This document shows, piece after piece, positions 49,676 to 59,167 of a stretch of 64,000 bases of DNA (positions are counted from its first letter, which is position 1; each line of letters opens with the position of its first letter). Below the pieces are notes generated by a model. The model was given only the letters and a program-made list of their open reading frames with translations, was not told where the DNA came from and did not search any database. The stretch lies in assembly GCF_042677145.1 (NCBI RefSeq), contig NZ_JBHTIT010000001.1, positions 620,001 to 684,000 on the forward strand. The letters are read 5' to 3'. The position numbers and the translations under genes were made by a program. Source of the stretch: Perlucidibaca wandonensis. GTDB lineage: Bacteria; Pseudomonadota; Gammaproteobacteria; Pseudomonadales; Moraxellaceae.

Positions 49676-50530
49676 ATGAGCAACACAACACGACCGCTGG
49701 TGCATTTTGGCCATGCTAATGGCTTTCCTAGTGGCAGCTACGGCGCTTTTTTTAAAGCGCTAGGCGATGACATCGACGTTATTTCTATACCTAAGCTTGG
49801 CCACAATCCGCGCTATGCCATTGCGCCAAATTGGCATGGTTTAGGCGATGAGCTTGCCGACTCTGTGCGCGCGCAAGCCAATGGCCGCCCGGTTATTGCT
49901 GTAGGTCATTCCTTGGGCGGCATGTGCTCACTGATTGCTGCACATCGCGACCCCACGTTATTTCAAGGCATGATCCTGATGGACCCAGCCTGTGTTAGCC
50001 CTCTGGCCGGGGTATTTGTTGCGTTTATGAAGGCGATTAGGCAAGTCGATCGCATCACGCCCGCTGGTCGCAGCAAAAATCGTCGAGCGCAGTGGCCCAA
50101 CGCGCAAGCTATGCACGACTCATTGCGCACTAAAGGCCTGTTTAAAGCCTTTAGCGATGAAAGCTTTAAGCTCTATGTGGAGCATGGTCTAGTCGCCGAC
50201 GGCGATGGCGTGCGTTTGGCATTTGATCCCAAGCGTGAAGTGGAAATGTTCCGCAATACACCGAGCGATAGCTGGCGTTATTGGCGGCCACTGAATATGC
50301 CGCGCGTAGTGATGACCGGCGCTGAAAGTGAGTTTTTGAGCAGCGGCGAAATGACGAAGTTGGCGAAAGCCCAGCGCGTACCATTAGAGATAACCGCTGG
50401 TAATCATATGTTCCCGCTAGAGCAGCCTGAGCATACGGCTGCGCGTGTACGTGAGCATATTTTGGCGATGCACGCTGGTACGCATACCAGCATGCCACGC
50501 TCGATCAACACTGGCTCGCAAGCAAAATGA
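49676..50530 (+). CDS. Alpha/beta hydrolase
   Basis: A 284-residue hydrolase: FGHANGFPSGSYGAFFKAL at the N-terminus (the oxyanion-strand HxNGF pattern), nucleophile elbow GHSLGG near residue 82, and His in AGNHMFPLEQP near the C-terminus. Such HANGFP proteins form a bacterial subgroup of Abhydrolase_6 with no assigned substrate. ATGA overlap at 50527-50530 joins it to the next hydrolase gene, so the two are coupled. Confidence 0.82.
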   Translation: MSNTTRPLVHFGHANGFPSGSYGAFFKALGDDIDVISIPKLGHNPRYAIAPNWHGLGDELADSVRAQANGRPVIAVGHSLGGMCSLIAAHRDPTLFQGMILMDPACVSPLAGVFVAFMKAIRQVDRITPAGRSKNRRAQWPNAQAMHDSLRTKGLFKAFSDESFKLYVEHGLVADGDGVRLAFDPKREVEMFRNTPSDSWRYWRPLNMPRVVMTGAESEFLSSGEMTKLAKAQRVPLEITAGNHMFPLEQPEHTAARVREHILAMHAGTHTSMPRSINTGSQAK

Positions 50531-51402
50531 GCGACTATCGCATCGCGCTACCGTTAGACCGTGGCGACTTGGCGGTGAAAACATGGCACGACGCATCGAT
50601 TCAAGCCGTGCCCATCCTCGCAGTACACGGCTGGATGGACAACGCCGGCACATTTAATCGACTCGCGCCTATGCTCAAAGGCCATCGCATTCATGCCCTA
50701 GACCTTGCTGGCCACGGCCTTAGCGATCCGCGCCCCGATGGCATGCGCTATCACAACGCCGATTTTCTCGACGACATTTACGCCGCCATGCAGCATATCG
50801 CGCCAAATGATGGCCCGCTGATACTACTCGGGCATTCGCTTGGTGCCGGCTTACTCATGCTCTTGGCCGGCATTTTCCCTGAGCGCATCCAAGCCTTAAT
50901 CATGATCGATGGTCTCGGCCCAATCAGTGCCGACCCTAGCAACTACGCAACCGATACTCGCGCGGCATTGGAAGGCTTAATGAGTTATAGCCCAAGCCGA
51001 AGGCCTATCGCCACGGTAGAGCAGGCCGTGACCGCACGCCGCCAAGGTATCACCGGCATGCTTAGCGAGTCTGCCTCACGGGATTTATGCGAACGCGCCT
51101 TGATCGAGTTTGAGTCTGGCGAATTGCGTTGGCGCACCGATAAACGCTTACGCTTAAACTCGCTGATGCGCTTCAGCGAAGAGCAGGTATTGGCCTGTAT
51201 TAACGCCATCACTGCGCCGTGCTTATTAGTCACCGGCGATGCTGGCCTGCCTAAGCAGTTGGGCAAAAATAAACCACGTTACGCCGCAAGACTTTCCCAC
51301 TTTAATCAGCTTGAGCAGGTGAATTTGGCCGGAGGCCATCATTTACATTTAGATGATTGCCCTGAGCAAGTTGCAGATGCTATTAATGCGTTTCTAGCGT
51401 AG
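50527..51402 (+). CDS. Alpha/beta hydrolase (Abhydrolase_1/6)
   Basis: A 291-residue protein: VPILAVHGWMDNAGTFNRLA, DLAGHGLSDPRP, nucleophile elbow GHSLGAG, acid region LLVTGDAGLP and His in AGGHHLHLDDCPEQV. This is the layout of bacterial esterase/MEST-like hydrolases. It overlaps the preceding hydrolase gene by four bases; the pair might act on related esters. Confidence 0.82.
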   Translation: MSDYRIALPLDRGDLAVKTWHDASIQAVPILAVHGWMDNAGTFNRLAPMLKGHRIHALDLAGHGLSDPRPDGMRYHNADFLDDIYAAMQHIAPNDGPLILLGHSLGAGLLMLLAGIFPERIQALIMIDGLGPISADPSNYATDTRAALEGLMSYSPSRRPIATVEQAVTARRQGITGMLSESASRDLCERALIEFESGELRWRTDKRLRLNSLMRFSEEQVLACINAITAPCLLVTGDAGLPKQLGKNKPRYAARLSHFNQLEQVNLAGGHHLHLDDCPEQVADAINAFLA

Positions 51403-51443
51403 TTTCACACCTATAACTAAGCGGATTAATCAGGGAGAGTTTT

Positions 51444-51917
51444 ATGCGCAGTATTGACGAATTTTTAAACGAATATGGCAAAACCCATCGCAATCCACGC
51501 AATCAGCTCATTCATTTTGTTTGCGTGCCGGTTATTTTAATCAGCTCATTGGCCTTTGGTTGGCCATTAAGCATGGCGATGCTAGGCAGTGAGGCTGCTT
51601 GGGCGCCTTATGTCAATGTCGCGACAGTGGCTTCGATATTGATGTTGGCGGCGTTTTATTCACGCTTAGGATGGCGTGCCGTTGCGGCCATGGTCGTATT
51701 CTTAGGCGTCTCCATCGCGGTTATTATGGCGGTCGAAAGCAGTCCCTTGCCGCTGATTTGGACGGCAGTTATCGCTTGGATAGCGGCGTGGCTTGTCCAG
51801 CTTATTGGCCACAATATTGAAGGTGCCAAACCTAGCTTTCTTGATGATTTAGTGTTTTTGTTGATCGGGCCATTGTTCGTTCTGGAGGAATGGGGCGTTC
51901 CATTGCGCACTAAGTAA
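51444..51917 (+). CDS. DUF962/Mpo1-like membrane protein
   Basis: A 157-residue protein with four transmembrane helices. It shows the DUF962 signatures: N-terminal YGKTHRNPRNQLIHFVCVPV with the His in NxxxHxxCVP, and later LIGHNIEGAKPSFLDDLVFL. Yeast Mpo1, of this family, is an Fe-dependent dioxygenase that shortens 2-hydroxy fatty acids. The His residues that would bind Fe are present (TH, IHF, GHNIE). GGGAG precedes ATG 51444. Confidence 0.82.
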   Translation: MRSIDEFLNEYGKTHRNPRNQLIHFVCVPVILISSLAFGWPLSMAMLGSEAAWAPYVNVATVASILMLAAFYSRLGWRAVAAMVVFLGVSIAVIMAVESSPLPLIWTAVIAWIAAWLVQLIGHNIEGAKPSFLDDLVFLLIGPLFVLEEWGVPLRTK

Positions 51918-51941
51918 GCTCATCCCCCTTGAGGTCTGTCC

Positions 51942-52853
51942 ATGCGTGCGCTGCAACCTGTTGAAAAAGGCTATATTTTCGCGCTGTTAACTATCTGCAT
52001 TTGGTCAGGCTTCATCGTCATATCGCGTGTTGGCGGGCAAAGTCCGCTAACACCATTCGATGTTGCCGCACTGCGCACGGTGTTTGCCGCTGCCATCCTG
52101 ATGCCGTGGTGGTTGCCTCGCGTACTGAACTCTTCTAAGCGCAAATTGCCGTGGTATCAATCACTTACCTTTGCCTTATTGGCAGGCGTGAGCTATCCCT
52201 TGTTTGCCTATGGCGGCTTCCAATACGCACCGGCTAATCACGGCGCGGTGCTAATCGCTGGCACATTGCCATTTTTTACTACCTTATTTGCCTTGGCGCT
52301 GTTGCGCGAAAAGCCAAGCTTTCAGCGCATGTTGGGCTTGGCATTAATCATCTCCGGTGTAACCACGCTATTTGTCGCCATGATGCGCGGCGCCAGCTGG
52401 GAGAGCTTGCCTGGCGATCTGATGTTTCTTGGCGCGAGCATTTGTTGGTCGTTATTTGCGGTGTTGCTGCGGCACTGGCAAACCCGCGCCTTCGATGTGA
52501 CCTTGGGCGTGGTGGCGTTTTCGCTGCTGGTGTATATCCCGATTTATGCCGTGTTTCTGCCAAAAGCTTTATCACAGGCAAGCTGGGGCGATATTGCGCT
52601 GCAGGGCTTTTATCAGGGTGGAATTGTTGTCTGTTGCGCGATGTGGACCTTTGCTAAGGCCACCGAATTGCTCGGTGCTGTGCGTGTGGCGGTGATGATG
52701 TCTGCGGTGCCAGTAGCTGGTACGTTATTGGCGATTGCCATACTGGGTGAGGTGTTAACACCGGCGTCGGCTATCGGTCTCATGCTTATCTTTTTAGGTG
52801 CACTAGTTGGCGCGCTAGCTAGGGCAAGAGTGATATTGCCAGTTAGCCCTTAG
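51942..52853 (+). CDS. EamA/DMT-family transporter
   Basis: A 303-residue inner-membrane protein with ten helices and two EamA repeats: FALLTICIWSGFIVISRVGG and GDLMFLGASICWSLFAVLLR at the start of each half, and EVLTPASAIGLMLIFLGALV at the end. It is a metabolite or drug exporter of unknown substrate. Only 74 bp separate it from the converging channel gene. Confidence 0.85.
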   Translation: MRALQPVEKGYIFALLTICIWSGFIVISRVGGQSPLTPFDVAALRTVFAAAILMPWWLPRVLNSSKRKLPWYQSLTFALLAGVSYPLFAYGGFQYAPANHGAVLIAGTLPFFTTLFALALLREKPSFQRMLGLALIISGVTTLFVAMMRGASWESLPGDLMFLGASICWSLFAVLLRHWQTRAFDVTLGVVAFSLLVYIPIYAVFLPKALSQASWGDIALQGFYQGGIVVCCAMWTFAKATELLGAVRVAVMMSAVPVAGTLLAIAILGEVLTPASAIGLMLIFLGALVGALARARVILPVSP

Positions 52854-52927
52854 TGCATATCCACGGCAGGGCCAACTGACAACATCTTCATGGCGTCACT
52901 GCAAGCAGCGCCGCCATGTGCAAGGCT

Positions 52928-54382
52928 TTAGTCTTCCTTGCGTGATACCCAACGATCAAGCAATTTAGCGGCGGCTTCACGGCCACCCAAGCCAAAGGCG
53001 AGGGCGAATGCCACGGCCACAGCGCCTAGCGTTAGGCCAAAGGCGAGATTGACGATGGAGTCGGCAATGCCCATGGCGCGTAGGCCCATGGCAATGACTA
53101 AGCCCATAACCAAGGTGCGAACGAGACCGGAGAGCCAGGTGCTTTCGCTACGATTGTTTTGGGCAACGACCTGCGCCAACACATTCGCTAACCAGAAGCC
53201 CACCAGCAAGATCACCGCGCCCAGCAGAATGTCGCCGCCGAACAGGATAAACGCGCTGACTAAGTGGCTGACGGCGCTAAAGCCAAGCTGATTAGCGGCT
53301 TCGATAGTGGCGAAGAGCATAGCGAAGAACATCACCAACTGACCGATAACAGCTGACAGTGGACGTGAGCCTAGGGCTTTAGCCATGCCAATTTTTTCTG
53401 GCAAGGTGTCGAAGCCGGCACTGGCCATTAGGCGAGTAACAAAGGCCGAGGCGAAGCGCGCGACATAGTAGGTCAGCACAATGATCAACGCGGCTGCGAT
53501 GATGCCTGGTACGGCTGAAACCAACTGATCTAGCAAGTTTTTCGCAGGCCCTGCAATCGCTTCAATGGCGAGTGCGTCGAGGGCAGAGATCAATGCTGGC
53601 ACGAAGATCACCAGAAACACGATGCTGCCAATGCCTTTTGCTAGGTCAATGCTGTCACTTAAGCCCATTTGCGAGGCCGCAGAAGATAAGCGTGTGGCAC
53701 CTAATAGATTGCTGACGACACCGCTAACGATCTTGGCAACGCCATAACCAACGACGCTTATGACAACAGCGGCGATGATATTGGGCAGATAAGCCATCAA
53801 GCTATCAATGAGATTTTGCACCGGCTGCATCAGACCATCGAGGTTTAATGTACCTAAGATAAGTGGCACAAAAAGCAATAAAATCAGCCAGTAAGCCACT
53901 TGGCCCATGTTTTCGCTGATCGGACGCATGCCTGCTTCGGCACTTAAGCGCTCATCGACAGAGGTAGAGTCTAGGAGCTTGGTAATGCCGGTGCGTACTA
54001 GCGATGCCAATACCCAACCCACGACTAAAAGCACAAGGCCCGACACTAAGCGCGGCAAATACGTCATGACCTCGCCGAGCATATTCGACAGGGGCGCTGA
54101 GACATTGAACAGACTGAGTATATTGAAGCTAGCAATTAGCGCGATTAGGAAGATAAACCAGAATGCAATGCGAGACACGATTGCCTCTAAGTTGGCTTCG
54201 ATGCCGGTGCTGCTTTGCACGCGAGTATTGAGGCCAACACTGCTTAAGACTTTACGCGATAGGGCCGCAGCCATGAGCGCGACAATCCAGCCAACGAGCA
54301 GAAGCAAGAGCGCGCCAATAATGGCAGGCACTTGACCGCTGAGGGTGTCTTGTAGGCGCTCGGCTAAGGAAAAATGTTCCAT
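52928..54382 (-). CDS. Mechanosensitive-channel-like protein with TM-helix repeats
   Basis: A 484-residue membrane protein made of repeated conserved TM_helix (PF05552) units: VPAIIGALLLLLVGWIVALM, YLPRLVSGLVLLVVGWVLAS, YLPNIIAAVVISVVGYGVAK and AVPGIIAAALIIVLTYYVAR, each followed by a Leu/Asp segment. The C-terminus ends AFALAFGLGGREAAAKLLD, as in MscS-like small channels. It lacks the large cytosolic MscS beta domain, so it may be a channel relative without a classical vestibule. GGAG precedes ATG 54382. Confidence 0.8.
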   Translation of the reverse strand: MEHFSLAERLQDTLSGQVPAIIGALLLLLVGWIVALMAAALSRKVLSSVGLNTRVQSSTGIEANLEAIVSRIAFWFIFLIALIASFNILSLFNVSAPLSNMLGEVMTYLPRLVSGLVLLVVGWVLASLVRTGITKLLDSTSVDERLSAEAGMRPISENMGQVAYWLILLLFVPLILGTLNLDGLMQPVQNLIDSLMAYLPNIIAAVVISVVGYGVAKIVSGVVSNLLGATRLSSAASQMGLSDSIDLAKGIGSIVFLVIFVPALISALDALAIEAIAGPAKNLLDQLVSAVPGIIAAALIIVLTYYVARFASAFVTRLMASAGFDTLPEKIGMAKALGSRPLSAVIGQLVMFFAMLFATIEAANQLGFSAVSHLVSAFILFGGDILLGAVILLVGFWLANVLAQVVAQNNRSESTWLSGLVRTLVMGLVIAMGLRAMGIADSIVNLAFGLTLGAVAVAFALAFGLGGREAAAKLLDRWVSRKED

Positions 54383-54520
54383 GAGAAATTCTCCAAACCA
54401 AGGGAAGTAGCTATCTTATTGATTTCAATAAGGTGCTGCCTTTTTACCCTAGGGGAGATAGCCGCCGCTGTAAACCTTTCGCAGGCTTTCAGCGACGACT
54501 GTCATGGTTGGTGGCGATTT

Positions 54521-55063
54521 TTATCCTGTAATGAGTGACAAATACTCATTACGTGTTTGTGGGTTATCGCGGAACATACCTAGCATGATGGATGTTTTCA
54601 TCACTGAATTTTGCTTTTCGACTCCACGCATCATCATGCACATATGCTTGGCCTCAATCGTTACTGCCACGCCATGAGCATTAGTAACCTGCTGAATTGC
54701 GTCGGCAATTTGCTTGGTGAGGTTTTCTTGAATTTGCAGGCGGCGCGAATACATATCGGCGATGCGAGCTACTTTCGAAAGCCCCAAAACTTGGCCTGAT
54801 GGAATATAGGCAACATGAACCTTGCCAATGAAGGGCAGTAAATGGTGCTCACAGAGCGAATACAGCTCGATGTCCTTAACCAACACCATTTGGTCATTGT
54901 CCGACGGAAAGACTGCACCATTGACCAAGGTGTCTAGGTCTTCGTTATAGCCTTTGCACAGATACTTAAAGGCTTTGGCGGCGCGTTTTGGTGTGTCGAG
55001 CAGGCCAGGACGGCCCAGGTCTTCACCCACTGCGCGGATAATATCTGCGTAGGCGTTTTCCAT
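54521..55063 (-). CDS. folE: GTP cyclohydrolase I
   Basis: A 180-residue FolE1. Zinc ligands C71 and H74 (SLCEHHLLPF) and C142 (KHMCMMMRG), the substrate loop LGLSKVARIADMYSRRLQ, and QENLTKQIADAI are present. It catalyses GTP to dihydroneopterin triphosphate, the first step of folate synthesis. It is the only folate gene in the window. Confidence 0.95.
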   Translation of the reverse strand: MENAYADIIRAVGEDLGRPGLLDTPKRAAKAFKYLCKGYNEDLDTLVNGAVFPSDNDQMVLVKDIELYSLCEHHLLPFIGKVHVAYIPSGQVLGLSKVARIADMYSRRLQIQENLTKQIADAIQQVTNAHGVAVTIEAKHMCMMMRGVEKQNSVMKTSIMLGMFRDNPQTRNEYLSLITG

Positions 55064-55127
55064 GATTATTCTCGTGTCTTGATTGATAAGGCCTGCACGC
55101 TAGCGACTAACGCTCAGGGAGTAAAGC

Positions 55128-55805
55128 CTACAGCACTTCGGGCTTGTCTAGTCTTGGATCAATTCGCGCTTGCCGGTCGCGTTTTAGCAGCAATAGCACC
55201 GCGCCAGTGCCGCCTTCGCGTGCTGGTGCTGAGCTAAAAGCCAGTATTTGCGGCAGCTGTTTGAGCCAGCCATTAACAGCGCTTTTTAGCACGGCTTGGC
55301 CGTTAATCAGGCCTTTGCCGTGAACGATTTTGGCGACATGCAGCTGCTCTTTTTGGCAGTTATCGAGCAGGCTAAGTACTGCCTCACGAGCTTGATCTAG
55401 TGTGCAGCCGTGTAAATCAACCGCTGCCTGCCATGGTAGTTTGCCGAGCTTGAGTTGCTCGAATTGGCGAGGCTGCACGCCATTTTGCCGAAACTCTAAG
55501 ATGGCTTCGGGTGCGACACCAGCGAGTAGGGCGACAGTGTCTGATAATGGTTGGTTGGCACGTTCAAGCTCGCCTTCGGCTTGGGCGCGCCGCATTAAGG
55601 CTTGTGCGCTAGGTGTGGGGCGGCGCTTGGGTCGAGGCGGTGGCGGTGGAGCCTCCATGCGCGTGGCACCCTGCATGGCTCGAGTGAACAGTTCTTCTTC
55701 GCTCAACTCAGGTGGCGGGGCGGCCACAATAGGCTTGGCCAGCTTCGGCACTGGCGTTTCGGCTTTAAGTTGACGCTTCAATGTGGTCAACAACGGGTCT
55801 TTCAT
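55128..55805 (-). CDS. smrB: Smr-domain protein, SmrB type
   Basis: A 225-residue protein: a charged and Pro-rich linker (residues 50-66), then the Smr domain with DLHG (130-133) in AAVDLHGCTLDQAREAVLSL and HGKG (162-165) in KIVHGKGLINGQ. SmrB cleaves mRNA at collided ribosomes and recruits tmRNA-type rescue in E. coli. The Asp and His of DLHG and the HGKG loop are present, so nuclease function is plausible. It is divergent from prmB, as in other gammaproteobacteria. Confidence 0.9.
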   Translation of the reverse strand: MKDPLLTTLKRQLKAETPVPKLAKPIVAAPPPELSEEELFTRAMQGATRMEAPPPPPRPKRRPTPSAQALMRRAQAEGELERANQPLSDTVALLAGVAPEAILEFRQNGVQPRQFEQLKLGKLPWQAAVDLHGCTLDQAREAVLSLLDNCQKEQLHVAKIVHGKGLINGQAVLKSAVNGWLKQLPQILAFSSAPAREGGTGAVLLLLKRDRQARIDPRLDKPEVL

Positions 55806-55935
55806 GACGCTAATTCCTCGTCTGTCGGCGACAGTCTCCCCTTAAGGGCGCTAGCTAGTATAAAATCCAAAGTCTTTGCAGCCTACACGAGGTTGCCGTT
55901 TTTTCTGCTATCTACGTGATGGCCTGGGAGTGCAT

Positions 55936-56892
55936 GTGAGCGAATCGAGCGCTGAACTAACCTTATCCGATGAGGTTTTGGCTGAAGCCCAGCAACATTT
56001 AGTCAATATTCGTGACTGGATTCGTTTTTGCGTTAGCTGCTTTCGGGGCTGCGATGTGCATTTAGGTCATGGCAGCGACGATCCCTTTGCTGAGGCGACA
56101 GCATTGGTCATGCAAACGCTGAACTTGTCGTGGTCCGCCGATGGCGAAATCATCGATGCACGCGTGCTGCCCAGCGAGGCAGCGGCGATTGCCGATATTC
56201 TCAAGCGCCGCGTCAATGACCGCACGCCTTTGGCCTATTTACTGAATCTGTCTTACTTCGCCAATCTGCCATTTTATGTCGATGAGCGCGTGCTTGTACC
56301 GCGCTCGCCGATTGCTGAGCTGATTGAAAGTCGCTTTTTGCCTTGGCTAGACCATGAGCCACAGCGTATTTTAGATCTCTGCACAGGCTCCGGCTGCATC
56401 GCGATTGCTTGCGCTGTGGAGTTCCCCGATGCCTTGGTCGATGGCACGGATATTTCCATCGATGCCTTGAGTGTGGCTGCGCTCAACGTTGAGCATCACG
56501 ACTTACAAGAGCGCGTTGGCTTGCTCGAGTCTGATGTGTTTAACAAGTTGCCTGGCCAACGCTACGATCTGATTATCAGCAACCCGCCTTATGTTGATGC
56601 CGAAGACATGGCCGATTTACCCCTAGAGTTTACTCGCGAGCCGGAGTTGGGCTTGGCCTCGGGCATTGATGGCTTAGACATCACTAAGCGCATTTTGGCC
56701 GAAGCTGCCGACTACTTAACTGAAGACGGCGTATTGGTGGTGGAAGTGGGCAATTCGCAATGGGCCTTGCAGCAAACTTTCCCTGACGTGCCCTTTGTTT
56801 GGGTCGACTTTGTCCGTGGCGGGCATGGCGTGTTTGTCTTGACCGCGGCCGATTGCCGTGAGCATCAAGCCACTTTTGAGAGCAGCATCTAA
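55936..56892 (+). CDS. prmB: N5-glutamine methyltransferase for ribosomal protein uL3 (PrmB)
   Basis: A 318-residue SAM methyltransferase: an N-terminal helical domain (WIRFCVSCFRGCDVHLGHGS DDPFAEA), SAM motif ILDLCTGSGCIAIACAVEFP, and IISNPPYV, the NPPY that binds Gln. I choose GTG 55936 (VSESS) with GGGAG five bases before it, not the upstream ATG 55876. Its TAA overlaps the aroC start (TAATG). Confidence 0.92.
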   Translation: MSESSAELTLSDEVLAEAQQHLVNIRDWIRFCVSCFRGCDVHLGHGSDDPFAEATALVMQTLNLSWSADGEIIDARVLPSEAAAIADILKRRVNDRTPLAYLLNLSYFANLPFYVDERVLVPRSPIAELIESRFLPWLDHEPQRILDLCTGSGCIAIACAVEFPDALVDGTDISIDALSVAALNVEHHDLQERVGLLESDVFNKLPGQRYDLIISNPPYVDAEDMADLPLEFTREPELGLASGIDGLDITKRILAEAADYLTEDGVLVVEVGNSQWALQQTFPDVPFVWVDFVRGGHGVFVLTAADCREHQATFESSI

Positions 56893-58007
56893 TGGCCGGC
56901 AATAGCATTGGGCAAGTGTTTCGCGTGATGACCGCAGGTGAGTCGCATGGGCCGGCATTAACAGCGATTGTCGATGGCGTGCCGCCGGGCATTACGCTGT
57001 CTGAAGCAGATTTGCAGGGCGATTTAGATCGCCGTAAACCTGGCACATCTTCGTTTTCTACGCAGCGCCGCGAAGACGATGTGGTGCGTATTTTATCCGG
57101 CGTATTTGAGGGGAAAACCACCGGCACGCCGATTGCGCTGGTGATTGAAAACACCGATCAGCGCTCGAAAGACTACGGCAATATTGCCGACACCTTTCGC
57201 CCCGCACACGCCGACTACACTTACACGCATAAATATGGTTTTCGTGATTACCGTGGCGGTGGTCGCTCCAGTGCGCGTGAAACCGCAATGCGTGTGGCTG
57301 CCGGTGCAATTGCTCGCAAGGTATTAAGTGAGCAGTTTGGCGTCAGTATTCGTGGTCGTGTCTCGCAAATTGGCGACATTAAAGCGCAGGTCTGCGACTG
57401 GAATTATGTCCGTGAAAATCCATTTTTCTGCGGTGATCGCGACGCCGTGACACAGATGGAGGCCTTGGTGCTGAGCATGCGCACCGAAGGTTCGAGCATT
57501 GGCGCGGCCATTGAGGTGTTTGCCGAAGGCCTGCCCGTGGGTTGGGGCGAGCCGGTATTTGATCGTCTCGATGCCGATTTGGCACACGCGATGATGAGTA
57601 TTAACGCGGTGAAAGGCGTGGAAGTCGGTGATGGTTTTGCTGTGGTCAATCAGCGTGGCGAGCAGCATCGCGATGAGATCACACCAGAAGGCTTTTTGAG
57701 TAATCACGCCGGTGGTGTGTTGGGTGGTATTTCCACTGGGCAAGAGCTGGTGGTGCGTATTGCTTTGAAACCTACTTCGAGCATTACCACGCCAGGCCGC
57801 AGCATTAATTTGGCCGGTGAGGCGATAGATGTGGTCACTAAAGGTCGTCACGACCCCTGTGTCGGTGTGCGTGCAACACCGATAGCCGAAGCCATGATGG
57901 CCATCGTTTTACTCGATCATGCGCTGCGTCATCGTGCGCAAAATGCTTTGGTGCAATGCACTACGCCAGTCGTGCCAGGCCGAGTCTTGGGCTCAACGAC
58001 TTCGTGA
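56892..58007 (+). CDS. aroC: Chorismate synthase
   Basis: A 371-residue flavin-dependent enzyme that converts EPSP to chorismate. Signatures are GESHGPALTAIVDGVPPGI, FRPAHADYTYTHKYGFRDYR, GGGRSSARETAMRVAAGAIA, GVLGGISTGQELVVRIALKP and RHDPCVGVRATPIAEAMMA, which carry the conserved Ser, His and Arg residues. Both His17-type (ESHG) and His106-type (PAHADY) residues are seen. prmB-aroC order is conserved in gammaproteobacteria. Confidence 0.97.
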   Translation: MAGNSIGQVFRVMTAGESHGPALTAIVDGVPPGITLSEADLQGDLDRRKPGTSSFSTQRREDDVVRILSGVFEGKTTGTPIALVIENTDQRSKDYGNIADTFRPAHADYTYTHKYGFRDYRGGGRSSARETAMRVAAGAIARKVLSEQFGVSIRGRVSQIGDIKAQVCDWNYVRENPFFCGDRDAVTQMEALVLSMRTEGSSIGAAIEVFAEGLPVGWGEPVFDRLDADLAHAMMSINAVKGVEVGDGFAVVNQRGEQHRDEITPEGFLSNHAGGVLGGISTGQELVVRIALKPTSSITTPGRSINLAGEAIDVVTKGRHDPCVGVRATPIAEAMMAIVLLDHALRHRAQNALVQCTTPVVPGRVLGSTTS

Positions 58008-59167
58008 GTTCGAGTCCCCGCCCGCCGTTTATTCGGCTGGGCGCGTTTTACTTCTTCTACTTCGCCGTCATCGGCGGCTTCATGCCCTACTGGGGCTTGT
58101 ATCTGCAAAGCCTTGGCTTCAACGCCGAGGCTATCGGCCAGCTAATGGCCGTGGTCATGGCCACGCGCATCATTGCGCCGAATTTCTGGGGCTATATCGC
58201 CGACAGCACCGGTCGGCGTTTGCGCTTGGTGCGTATCGGCGCCTTCATGATTTGCATCGGCTGGTTGGGCGTCTTTGTTGCTCGCGAGTTTTGGCCATTA
58301 GCCGCGGTATTACTGGCCTATGGCTTCTTTCAAAATGCCATTTTGGCGCAGTTTGAAGCAGTGACTATGGCGCACTTGGGCCGCCAGCGTGAACGCTATA
58401 GCCAAGTCCGCGTCTGGGGCTCGCTGGGCTTTATTGTCACCGGCACGGGGCTAGGGTTGGCGTTTGATCATTATGACGTTGCAATGTTGCCACTGGCATT
58501 GCTCGCCTGTGCTGTAGCCACATGGTTGGCGAGTTTATTTGTGCCAGACATCGCCACACCCACACGGCACGAAGCCGATTCAAATGTTTGGCAGCTACTA
58601 AAGCAGACGCCGGTCTGGAGCTTTTTTCTTGCGCATTTCTTGCTGCAGCTTTCGCATGCGCCGTATTACACCTTCTACAGTATTTTTCTCGAAGAGCATG
58701 GCTACTCGCGCACGCACATAGGTTGGTTATGGGGTGTTGGCGTGTTTGCCGAAGTCGCAATTTTTATCGTCATGCATAAGTTTTTGCCGTGGGTTGGCGA
58801 GCAACGGCTGATGCTGATTAGCTTACTGCTGGCGGCTCTGCGCTGGGTATTGATAGGGCAGTTTGTTGATACTGTAGAGGTTATTTGGTTGGCGCAGCTG
58901 CTGCACGCCGCGAGTTTTGCCACCTTCCATGCCGCTGCTATGACGCGAATTTATCGCTACTTTGGCGATGGCAACCAAGGCCAAGGTCAGGCGGTGTACA
59001 GCATGCTGTGGGGCACAGGTGTGGCGTTGGGTTCATGGTGGGTCGGCATGTTGTGGGCGCCAGATACCGGACCATGGATATTTACAGTTGCTGCTGGCCT
59101 GTGCGTGCTGGCATTTATAGCACTGCACTATGGCGCACGGCGTTCACTGCCAACAATCAGTGCCTAA
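58004..59167 (+). CDS. MFS transporter, 3-phenylpropionate-transporter (HcaT)-like
   Basis: A 387-residue transporter with twelve helices of the MFS_1_like group: FYFFYFAVIGGFMPYWGLYL, LQSLGFNAEAIGQLMA, RQRERYSQVRVWGSLGFIVT and the central loop LFVPDIATPTRH. The start GTG 58004 overlaps the aroC stop (GTGA); a frame from 57956 would overlap aroC by 52 bases and is unlikely. The substrate is not shown by the sequence; HcaT-like members export or import small organic acids. Confidence 0.82.
   Translation: MSSSPRPPFIRLGAFYFFYFAVIGGFMPYWGLYLQSLGFNAEAIGQLMAVVMATRIIAPNFWGYIADSTGRRLRLVRIGAFMICIGWLGVFVAREFWPLAAVLLAYGFFQNAILAQFEAVTMAHLGRQRERYSQVRVWGSLGFIVTGTGLGLAFDHYDVAMLPLALLACAVATWLASLFVPDIATPTRHEADSNVWQLLKQTPVWSFFLAHFLLQLSHAPYYTFYSIFLEEHGYSRTHIGWLWGVGVFAEVAIFIVMHKFLPWVGEQRLMLISLLLAALRWVLIGQFVDTVEVIWLAQLLHAASFATFHAAAMTRIYRYFGDGNQGQGQAVYSMLWGTGVALGSWWVGMLWAPDTGPWIFTVAAGLCVLAFIALHYGARRSLPTISA

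Noticed and set aside
58004..58030. A tRNA-like stretch (GTTCGAGTCCCCGCCCG) at the start of the MFS gene
   Set aside because: It resembles a T-arm and acceptor end, but no anticodon or D-arm can be folded upstream, and the bases are explained by the aroC stop and the MFS N-terminus.
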